Source: CAJXJP01 sp034111025 (GTDB taxonomy: Bacteria; Patescibacteriota; Gracilibacteria; BD1-5; UBA6164). From it: 28,352 nt of DNA. Under the pieces are notes generated by a model. The model was not told where the DNA came from and made no database searches. It was given only the letters and a program-made list of their open reading frames with translations. The position numbers and the translations under genes were made by a program. The stretch spans positions 1 to 28,352 of the forward strand of contig JAWUYB010000029.1 in assembly GCA_034111025.1 (NCBI GenBank), written 5' to 3'. Shown piece after piece: positions 1 through 7,715 of the stretch. Positions within the stretch are counted from its first letter, which is position 1, and each line of letters starts with the position of its first letter.

Positions 1-512
1 TCACCAATAATAAGTTCTCTTTGACCTCTCCCAATTGGAACAAGTGCATCAATAGCTTTAATACCAGTTTCCATTGGTTCATGAACAGATTTTCTATCCA
101 TAACACCAGTAGCTACGTTTTCAACTGGACGAGATTCAGTAGTTTTTATATCACCAAGACCATCAATTGGATTACCAAGAGCATTAACTACTCTCCCAAC
201 CATAGCTTCACCAACAGGAACTTCTAGAATTTTTCCAGAAGCTTTAGCTTTTTCACCTTCTGAGATTTTTTGAAAACCTTCAAGAACTACAATACCAACA
301 AAATGTTCTTCTAAGTTCAGAGCAATACCTCTTGCACCTGAATCAAAAGTAACAACTTCGTTATAAGCAACGTTTCTTAATCCAGAAACTTTTGCAACAC
401 CATCTCATAAATAGAAAACTTCACCTACATTCTCAACTTCAGGAGTTATATCTGTAGAATCAATTCTAGTTTCTATTTCACTGATAATATTATTTAATAA
501 GTCGTTTGACAT
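1..512 (-). CDS. atpA: ATP synthase F1 subunit alpha (N-terminal part, cut by window edge)
   Basis: F1 alpha subunit, the non-catalytic nucleotide-binding partner of beta. The visible 170 residues start MSNDLLNNIISEIETR, then the beta-barrel domain with G-D/G-V-A-x-V-x-G-L and the stretch ending VPVGEAMVGRVVNALGNPIDG, E-T-G-I-K-A-I-D-A-L-V-P-I-G-R-G-Q-R and LIIGD, all typical of AtpA. The window ends just before the P-loop. One in-frame TGA (the Gly before DGVAKVSG) supports UGA=Gly. It is the last visible gene of the minus-strand atp operon, 25 bp after atpH; gamma, beta and epsilon genes should lie to the left. Start chosen at the only ATG upstream of the conserved N-terminus. Confidence 0.96.
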
Positions 513-537
513 AAAACTATATTTAAAAGTAAATAAA

Positions 538-903
538 TTAATTTTTTATTGATTTTTCAATTTTTGAGAAGCTAAGATCTACCATAGAATAATCTAAGTA
601 TACTTTAATTCCTCATTTTAATGTATCGCGAGAGATAAATTTAACTTTTTCTCTTGCTACATCTAATTCAAAAGCTTTTGTATAAACAGTTTTTGCTTGT
701 TCCCAAGCCATATCTTCAGTAACTGAAGTAAAATGTTCAACAATAAGAAGTTTTTCTCAAGAATGTTTTCTATCAAATAATTCTTCTCATCTTTTTCCAA
801 GCTTTTTTTGTAAGTCTTGATAAAGCTTCAATTCTGATAAAAGATTTTTTAAACCTTTTGCATCAAGATCTTGAACTTTACCTAATAAAGCTATTTTATC
901 CAT
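538..903 (-). CDS. atpH: ATP synthase F1 subunit delta (short form)
   Basis: A 121-residue protein between the b and alpha genes, where delta is expected. The C-terminal part (FISRDTLKGGIKVYLDYSMVD, then LSFSKIEKS) matches the delta/OSCP C-terminal pattern of a GGI-x-V strand followed by D-x-S-x-x-x-L. The N-terminal helical half is charged and poorly conserved. Bacterial delta is usually about 175-185 residues, so this is clearly short and may have a reduced N-terminal domain. Delta links the b stalk to the top of alpha3beta3. Three TGA codons are read as Gly, one in the conserved GG. The identification rests on position plus the C-terminal motif. Confidence 0.75.
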
Positions 904-921
904 ATTTGTAAAAAGATTATA

Positions 922-1392
922 TTATTTTAAAGCTTCTAATTCTTTTTCCATAAAATCTTTGTTTGCAGATTCTTTTGAAAACATTTTTTCATTGAGTCTC
1001 AAAGTAAGATTTACAACTTTAGATTTCATTTCACCCATCATAGAAAGTTTTTCTTTTTCAATATCAGCTCTAGCATTTCCTAGAATTGATTCAGCTTCCA
1101 TAGAAGCTTTTTCTTTTGATTTTTCGATATTTTTCTTTGCAATACCATCAGCATTTGATTCAATTTCAAGTGCTTTATTTCTTGCAGAGATAACTAAGTC
1201 TTCTGCTTGTTTTTCAGCAGCTTCTATTTTTTCTTTCACTTGAATTTCAGCATCATCGAATTTACTTAAGTGCGCTCTACGCTCTTCAATAGCTTTCACT
1301 ATTTTTTCACCTAAGAAATGCTTAAAGATGAAGAATAAAATTCAGAAATTTATCATTTGAGCGATTACTACACCCAATTTTAAATCATCCAT
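922..1392 (-). CDS. atpF: ATP synthase Fo subunit b
   Basis: The peripheral-stalk b subunit, 156 residues, near the usual length. An N-terminal membrane segment (about residues 7-24, AQMINFGILFFIFKHFLG) is followed by a long charged, Ala/Lys/Glu-rich helix (residues 33-156) that should form the dimeric coiled coil. The Gly at residue 17 is TGA. Reading TGA as a stop would leave only the soluble helix, starting at an internal GTG; the real start is the ATG at 1392, which restores the membrane anchor. It lies 25 bp after atpE and 18 bp before atpH in the same operon. Confidence 0.93.
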
Positions 1393-1417
1393 AAATAAAA
1401 ATTAATATTAATAAGTA

Positions 1418-2845
1418 TTATCCAATAACTTTTAAAGTTTCTTCTGCAACTTTAGAACCTTCATCGATAACTTTAAACGCAATAATCATACCGTATATTG
1501 CTACAACTTCTATAAGAGCAACAAATAATACCATAAATGCCATAACTTTACCTTTTAGTTCTGGGTTTTGATTGATACCTTTAATAGCACCTTTGATCAA
1601 TAAACCTTCACCTATACCAGCACCAAGACCAGCTAAACCTATAGCAAGACCTGCACCAATAGCAGCAATACCACCTAATGTTTCCTTATCAAGAATTTGA
1701 AAAGAAACAATAAGAGCATATATTGCAGCTGATTCAACAAGTGCTACACCAAGGATAGAAACTGTTAATAAGAAAGAAATCATTTTAGGATTTTTTCCCA
1801 TAGTTTTAAGAGATTCTTCTGAAAGATAACCTCTCCCAATACCTACACCAAGACCAGCAATACCAATTGCAAGACCAGCACCAAGTGCAACAAGTGGATT
1901 TAATCCAGTTTGAGCAACCGCATCAAATACTTCAGCTCCGCTAATTTGGAAAGCAATAATTAAACCATAAATTGCAGTAACTTCTACTAATGCTACGAAT
2001 AATACCATAAATGTAAGGATTTTCCCTTTGATTTGTGGATTTCTAGCAATTGCAGACATAGCCCCTGAAACCAGAATACCCTCACCAATACCTGCACCTA
2101 AACCAGCAAAACCGATTGCAGCACCAGCACCAGCAGCAGCATATAATGCTAAGTCTTTACTTAATATATCAAAAGCAACTACTAAACCGTAGATTGCAGC
2201 TGATTCTACTAATGCAATACCTAAGATAGTAACAGTTAAGAAGAAAGAAATCATTTTTTCTCTTTTTCCAATTACTTCCATAGCTTTTTCAGCCAAGATA
2301 CCTTCACCAATAGCAACCCCTAATCAAGCTAACCCTACAGCTAACCCCATACCAAGAAATGCTTCTGGAACTGCACCTGTGAAACCTTCTTTAAAAGCTT
2401 CGTGACCTAAAATATTAAATGAAATTACAAGACCATAAATGGCAGCTGATTCAACAAGTGCAATAAATAGAACCATAAATGTCATAATTTTTCATTTCAT
2501 TTCTGGATTTTTATCCATTGCTCAGATTGCTCCAGCAATAAGTCTTCATTCACCAATACCAGCACCTAAACCAGCTAAACCTATCGCAAGACCTGCACCA
2601 ATTGAAGCAGTTAATGAAATAGTTTGTGAATCTAAAATTTGAAATGCAACAATTAAACCATATATAGCAGCTGATTCAACAAGTGCAATACCTAGGATTG
2701 TTACAGTTAAAAGAAATGACATCATTTCTTTTCTTTTACCAATAACTTCTACAGCTTTTTTTGCAAGAATACCTTGACCGATAGCAACACCGATACCAGC
2801 TAAACCTACAGCAAGTCATGGACCGATGTAATTAACTAATTCCAT
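1418..2845 (-). CDS. atpE: ATP synthase Fo subunit c, six hairpins fused in one chain
   Basis: The proteolipid that forms the rotor ring. A normal F-type c subunit has about 75-90 residues and one helical hairpin; this one has 475 residues and six. Each hairpin has a Gly-rich first helix (G-L-A-x-G-L-A-G-L-G) and a second helix with the ion-binding carboxylate in A-L-V-E-S-A-A-I-Y-G. Hairpins 4 and 6 have E-V instead of E-S. The position equivalent to Ilyobacter c-subunit Gln32 reads Q, E, E, E, R, E. Odd hairpins carry a loop plus TVTILGIALVES, even ones NPE-x-KGK plus TFMVLFIALVE, so the repeated unit is a pair of hairpins, three times. Only about five Gly codons are TGA. It sits between atpB and atpF, so it is the operon's own c gene. 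Confidence 0.93.
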
Positions 2846-2876
2846 ATATACAAGAATTAAAAAATAAATAATTATA

Positions 2877-3686
2877 TTAATGTACTTTTGCTACTTTAAT
2901 AAATATAGCAATAAGTAAAGGAAACACTAATGCTTGTATGAAAGCAACGAGTAATGCTTGTAAATGAAGAATGATTGGTCCAAGTATTGGAAATTCAAAT
3001 CAAACTAAATTTGTTGTTAATGCTGAAACAGCTCAAACTAACATTACCATTAATAAACCTCCTGAAGTAACATTCCCAAATAATCTGAATGATAACGAAA
3101 TAATTTTCGCACCATGACCAATTATTTCAAGCGCTCCTAAGAACATAGAAATAATTATATCAAATATTTTTACAAGTAAGAATACAGGTAAATCTATATA
3201 CTTAGGTAAATTCCCTCTTTCGAATGGAATATAATTTTTTCATCCAATCGGAGCATATTCATATATAGCCTTCCAGAAACCTAAGAATTTAAATTGTTCA
3301 TATATAACAATTACAACTCAGATTACAGCCATAGCAACATTGAAGTTGATATCAGCCGTAGGAATTTTAATAAAATACTCTAATTCATGACCAAATATAT
3401 TTAAGAAAAATTCTAAGAATGATCCTAAAATATTAGAGAAAAGAATGATAAAGAATAATAATGTAATATACATTTTCGTCCATCTCTTTTCTTCTGCCCC
3501 CAAAATGTCTTCAAAAAATTCAAATATTTTTTCAAAAAACATCTCGAAAAACACCATAAAACTTGAATTCCTCCAAGCTTGAAATGCCAGCATAAACAAG
3601 CCAATAATAGCAAGTTCTACACCTAGTCCAACGATAACTCCTGGATGGGTGTATAATGACAACATTTCGTCAAAAATTTTGTCCAT
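2877..3686 (-). CDS. atpB: ATP synthase Fo subunit a
   Basis: The stator subunit that provides the ion half-channels facing the c-ring. 269 residues with five or six membrane segments. The essential Arg is visible at residue 201 in S-F-R-L-F-G-N, and the last segments (H-L-Q-A-L-L-V-A-F-I-Q-A-L-V-F then PLLIAIFI) are typical of subunit a. An amphipathic N-terminal stretch precedes the first helix. Four Gly codons are TGA. It is the first gene of the operon, behind the promoter at 3723-3750, and is followed 31 bp later by atpE. There is no obvious atpI in front. Confidence 0.95.
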
Positions 3687-3722
3687 ATTGTTCTTCTTTC
3701 GTTAAAGTTAAAAAACGCTAGG

Positions 3723-3750
3723 AGTATATTAAAAAAAACCCATATTGCAA
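3723..3750 (-). promoter_or_regulatory. Promoter of the atp operon
   Basis: On the minus strand TTGCAA (3750-3745) and TATACT (3728-3723) are separated by 16 bp, about 37 bp before the atpB start. The spacing is the same as in other promoter candidates of this window. Confidence 0.6.
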
Positions 3751-3774
3751 ATAGTTTTTAACATCAAATTCGAC

Positions 3775-3806
3775 AAAAAAAAGAAGTAAATATTTACTTC
3801 TTTTTT
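3775..3806. terminator. Intrinsic terminator after the PEBP gene
   Basis: The perfect inverted repeat GAAGTAAAT/ATTTACTTC (3783-3800) is flanked by A8 and T6, so it could work in both directions. It ends the minus-strand PEBP transcript and isolates the atp operon. The same stem recurs at 4801-4838. Confidence 0.75.
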
Positions 3807-3837
3807 ACTATATTTTATATTTACTCTTCTAAAAAAA

Positions 3838-4332
3838 TTATCTTTCAAAATATGAAATAAGTGATGTTTTTTCAATAGTTTGAGAATTTATCAAATAAGA
3901 TATCAAAGCAGCTGAACTATTTTTATCAGCTCATAATTTTTCTACTTTTAATGCATGAACAGTAAATATATATTGATGCGGTCAATGTCATTCTGGAGGA
4001 CATGGTCAACCATAACCATAATCTCAGTAATCATTTCTTGTCTGAATAGTTCATTTTGGCATTAAATCAATACTACAGTTACCAAAATTTTCTCATAATT
4101 CAGATGTAATCATAGGTAAATCTATACAGATCCAATGCCACCAACCACTATCAGTAGGAGCATCTTTATCATATACCGTTATAGCAAAACTCTTCGTTCC
4201 TTCTGGAATATTTTCCCATTTTAATGCAGGGGAAATATTTTCCCCATTTCACCCAAATCAATCAAATGCTTGTTTTTGACTTATTTGACCACCTAAACTT
4301 GTACTTGTGAGTGTAAATGTCTTATTATTCAT
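3838..4332 (-). CDS. YbhB/YbcL-type PEBP (phosphatidylethanolamine-binding-like) protein
   Basis: A 164-residue protein of the PEBP/Raf-kinase-inhibitor-like family, bacterial YbhB/YbcL branch. Visible motifs: N-G-E-N-I-S-P-A-L-x-W near residue 35, Y-D-K-D-A-P (family D-P-D-A-P) near 60, G-W-W-H-W near 70, and N-D-Y-G-D-Y-G-Y-G-G-P-C-P-P then G-H-G-P-H-Q-Y-x-F, the anion-pocket region. Full length, no signal peptide, so cytoplasmic. Many conserved glycines are TGA. The biochemical role of bacterial family members is not settled. It is divergent from the HxlR gene with overlapping promoters, so that regulator probably controls it. A terminator follows at 3775-3806. Confidence 0.9.
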
Positions 4333-4370
4333 AATACAATGTTAATAAATATTAATAAGTTAATTAAAAC

Positions 4371-4433
4371 TTGTAAAGAGTGTAGTAAATATTATATTAA
4401 TAACAAGTACTTACAATTAAGTTTAATACTTAC
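4371..4433. promoter_or_regulatory. Overlapping divergent promoters with candidate HxlR operator repeats
   Basis: Plus strand, toward the regulator: TTGTAA (4371-4376), 16 bp, TATATT (4393-4398). Minus strand, toward PEBP: TTGTAA (4416-4411), 16 bp, TAATAT (4394-4389). The two -10 boxes overlap. Two copies of TACTTAC (4408-4414 and 4427-4433), 19 bp apart, lie over the PEBP -35 and just downstream of the regulator start, where a bound repressor would shut both promoters. The operator role is inferred. Confidence 0.5.
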
Positions 4434-4456
4434 CTTTTAGTAACTTTACCTTTAAA

Positions 4457-4786
4457 ATGGATAGAAATAAGAAGAATATAATTTGTGATGAAATACATAG
4501 TTGCCCTGTTCAAAAAACACTTGAAATGATCTGATGAAAATGGAAAATTATAATTTTGTGGTACTTAATAGATAATACCATGAGAACCAGTGAATTAAAA
4601 AGATCAATTCCAAAGATATCTCAAAAAATGTTAATTCAACAATTAAAAGAACTCCAAGAAGACTGATTAATTGTTAGAAAGGTCTATCGTGTTGTCCCTC
4701 CAAAAGTCGAATATTCGATTTCACAAAAATGAAAAAATTTTAAAGATATCGTCAACTTAATGGAAAAAATATGAAAAACGTTGTAA
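4457..4786 (+). CDS. HxlR-family winged-helix transcriptional regulator
   Basis: A 109-residue DNA-binding protein. The N-terminus has C-P-V-Q-K-T-L-E-M-I-G-G-K-W-K, the HxlR hallmark (usually C-P-V-x-x-x-L-x-x-I-x-G-K-W). Next come R-T-S-E-L-K-R-S-I-P-K-I-S-Q-K-M-L (recognition helix), L-x-E-L-x-x-D-G-L-I-V-R and P-P-K-V-E-Y-S-I-S (wing). Both Gly of GGKW are TGA. Cys10 and Cys16 near the N-terminus resemble the redox-sensing Cys of some HxlR regulators, so thiol or aldehyde sensing is possible but inferred. Divergent from the PEBP gene, the likely target; convergent with the twelve-hairpin c gene across a shared terminator. Confidence 0.9.
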
Positions 4787-4800
4787 TATAATTATTATTG

Positions 4801-4838
4801 ATCAAAAAAGAAGTAAATATATTTACTTCTTTTTTGAT
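4801..4838. terminator. Bidirectional terminator between convergent genes
   Basis: A perfect 38-bp palindrome with stem A-T-C-A6-G-A-A-G-T-A-A-A-T-A. It has A6 on one side and T6 on the other, so it serves the HxlR gene (plus) and the c12 gene (minus). The core stem is the one used at 3775-3806. Confidence 0.85.
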
Positions 4839-4851
4839 ATTTTATTGTAAT

Positions 4852-7545
4852 TTATTTTGATAATATTTGAAACGCAACTATCAACCCATAAATAGCTAAT
4901 ACTTCAATTAATGCTAGGAATAATACCATAAACGCTAAATCTCTTGATTTGAGAGATGGATTTCTATACATACTGATAAATGTTCCTCCTACAAGCATTC
5001 CTTCTCAAATACCAGCTCATAGAGCAGCTAGACCTATTGCTGCACCTGCTCATAGTCATGCAAGTGCCATCTCAGGAGATAATCATAGAACTTGAAATGC
5101 AATTACTAACCCATAAATAGCAGCTGATTCAGCAAGAGCTACTCACAATATAGTAGTGGTTAAAAATGTAGAATGCATTTTTGAATTTTTTCAAATTACT
5201 TCCATAGAATAAGAAGATAATATTCATTCTCCGACTCACACTCATAAACCGGCTAATCAGATTGCTAATCATGCTCAGATTGCAATATATCCATTTATAT
5301 CGAGCGTTCATAATATTTGTGTTCATACAACGAGTCAGTAAATAGCAACTGATTCAATAAGGGCTATAAACAATATCATAAATGTAAGTATTTTTCTTCT
5401 ATTTTTATAATCCATTCTCATAGCTTCCATAGCTTCTCAGACCATTTTTCACTCTCAAATTCACACTCCTAATCAAGCGAGTCACACAGCTAATCATACT
5501 CCTACAGCAGCCAATGGGTCAATAAAGTCTGTACTTAATAGTTGTACACCTATAATTAAACCATATATAGCTGCTGATTCTACTAATGCAATACCAAGAA
5601 TAGTCACTGTTAGATAATACCCTGAATTTTTGAAATCCTTAGAAATAACTTCCATCGATCTATGTGCAAGTATTCATTCTCAAATTCATACTCATAGTCA
5701 TGCTAAACCTACGGCTAATCATATTCAGATAGAAGTTAACATATCTATTTCACTTCACATTATTTGAAATGCCATAACGAGACCATATATTGCTGCTGAT
5801 TCAATAAGAGCCAAGAATAAGATCATAAATGTTAAGATTTTATTTTTATTTTCTGGTCTATTTTCTATTGCGCTCATAGCTCATGCAATCATGTTCCCTT
5901 CACCAATACCAACTCATAATCAAGCAAGTCAAACGGCTAATCACATACCAATACCTTGAGTTAAATTTACTCAAGTTTCTCAAATCAGTTGAAAACCTAT
6001 TACGAGTGCATAGATTGCTGCCGACTCAACAAGTGCTATACCTAATATCGTCACAGTTAGAAAGTATCATTTCATTTCAGGTTTTTCTCCCATTGAAATT
6101 AACGATCTTCTTGATAATAATCATTCTCAAACACCTACTCATAATCACGCCAATCAAACAGCAAGTCATGCTCACAAAGCAGCTAATTGATTCACAGTAG
6201 TATTATCTAATAACTGAAAAGATACTACCAGTGCATAAATAGCAGCTGACTCAATAAGTGCTAAGAATAAAATCATATATGTCATAATTTTTCTCTTTGA
6301 TTCAGGATCTTGTTTCATAGCTTGTAGTGCACCAGAAACCATTTTCCCCTCTCCTATACCAACTCACAATCAAGCGAATCAAATAGCTAATCAAATAGCA
6401 ATAGCTGAAAAACCTAATGTTGCTGTTGAATTTAACAATTGCATTGATAGTATAAGCCCATAAATGGCTGCTGATTCTACCAGTGTAATTCATAGAATAG
6501 AAACCGTGAGATAGAAGCTATTATTTTCAATATCTGCAGATATAACTTCGAGAGATTTTCTTGCAAGAATACCTTCCCCTATTCAGACTCATAATCAGGC
6601 TAATCAAATAGCTAATCATGCTCAAATACTATACAAAGCATTTACATCTTCTGTTGTTATAATTTGAAACGATGTGATTAATCCATAAATAGCTGCTGAT
6701 TCTATAAGAGCTAAAAACAAAATCATAAAAGTAAGGATTTTTCATCTATTTTCAGGATTTTTATACATTCCTTCTAATGCTCAGGCAACCATTTTACCTT
6801 CTCAAATACCTACTCATAATCCGGCAAATCATACAGCCAATCATGCTCCAACAATTCCAAGAGCATTAACATTTTCGAGTGATAATGTTTGGAATGCAAT
6901 AATTAAACCATAAATAGCTGCTGACTCAACTAAAGCTATACCTAGAATAGCAACCGTTAAATAATATCATGCTCTTTTGAAATCATATGATATTACATGT
7001 AATGCTTTTTGAGCTAATATTCATTCTCAAATACCTACTCATAATCAAGCCAGACCTATAGATAAACCAGCAGCAAGTGCTAAATATCAATCAATTGTTG
7101 AATCTGATAAAATTTGAAAACCTACCACCAATCAATAAATAGCTGCTGATTCTATTAAAGCCAAAAATAAAATCATATAGGTCATGATTTTATTTTTATT
7201 ATCTGGTTGTTTATTCATAGCCTCAAAAGCTCATGCGATCATTTTACCTTCTCAAATACCTACTCACAAACCAGCAAGTCATATTGATAAACCCACTCAA
7301 ATAGCAGCAAGTGGTTCTATTGTTGTAGAAAGTAGTATTTGAAATGCCATTATAAGTCAATATATAGATGCTGATTCAACTAAAGCAATTCATAGAATAG
7401 CAATAGTTAAATAATATGTACTCATTTTAGGGTTTTTCCCTATTGTAGTCATAGCACTAAATGTTAGATATCATTGACCAATAGCAACTCAAATACAAGC
7501 CAGACCTACAGCAATTGCAGCTCAAAACTGAGTAAATTCTTCCAT
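4852..7545 (-). CDS. Twelve-hairpin concatenated ATP synthase c-subunit paralogue
   Basis: 897 residues, built from twelve c-subunit hairpins of about 70-75 residues with no other domain. Each has a first helix G-L-A-x-G-L-A-G-L-G-V-G-I-G-E-G and a second helix L-x-E-S-A-A-I-Y-G-L. The second-helix Glu is present in all twelve. The first-helix site is Gln in hairpin 1 and Glu in hairpins 2-12; hairpin 12 has E-V instead of E-S. Odd hairpins carry Y-L-T-V-x-I-L-G-I-A-L-V-E-S, even ones F-M-I-L-F-L-A-L-I-E-S, so the gene is six tandem hairpin pairs. About 80 glycines use TGA, against five in atpE. It stands alone, outside the atp operon, between terminators at 4801-4838 and 7608-7648. By homology it is a rotor-ring subunit; whether it joins the same ATP synthase as atpE is unknown. 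The start ATG at 7545 gives hairpin 1 a normal N-terminus. Confidence 0.88.
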
Positions 7546-7607
7546 GATAATATATTTATAATATAATTTACGTTACTATAATTACACCATATATCAGCTC
7601 TAATAAC

Positions 7608-7648
7608 AAAAAAAGAGCTGTAAAATCATTTGATTTACAGCTCTTTTT
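7608..7648 (-). terminator. Terminator after the beta-propeller gene
   Basis: Stem AAAAAGAGCTGTAAA/TTTACAGCTCTTTTT with a short loop and runs of A and T on both sides, 68 bp past the stop of the minus-strand beta-propeller gene. It also separates that operon from the c12 gene. Confidence 0.8.
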
Positions 7649-7715
7649 ACTTGTAATATAAGTTTAGTTATCTATATAGTTAACTCAACAAAATATTTTT
7701 TTACTTATTCAACCG

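Noticed and set aside
21..227. Plus-strand frame opposite atpA
   Set aside because: Antisense shadow of a clear atpA; Asn/Ser-rich composition without family match.
959..1243. Plus-strand 94-codon frame
   Set aside because: Antisense of the atpF coiled coil; composition mirrors the Lys/Glu-rich sense strand.
2439..2642. Plus-strand frame in atpE
   Set aside because: Antisense of the c-subunit repeat, where opposite frames stay open because of Gly/Ala codons.
5883..6200. Plus-strand 105-codon frame and other short frames within 5129-6493
   Set aside because: Shadows of the twelve-hairpin gene; they vanish as candidates when TGA is read as Gly on the minus strand.
4852..7545. Interpretation as a degraded multi-fragment pseudogene
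   Set aside because: All interruptions are TGA at conserved Gly positions; with table 25 the frame is continuous and every hairpin keeps its Glu.
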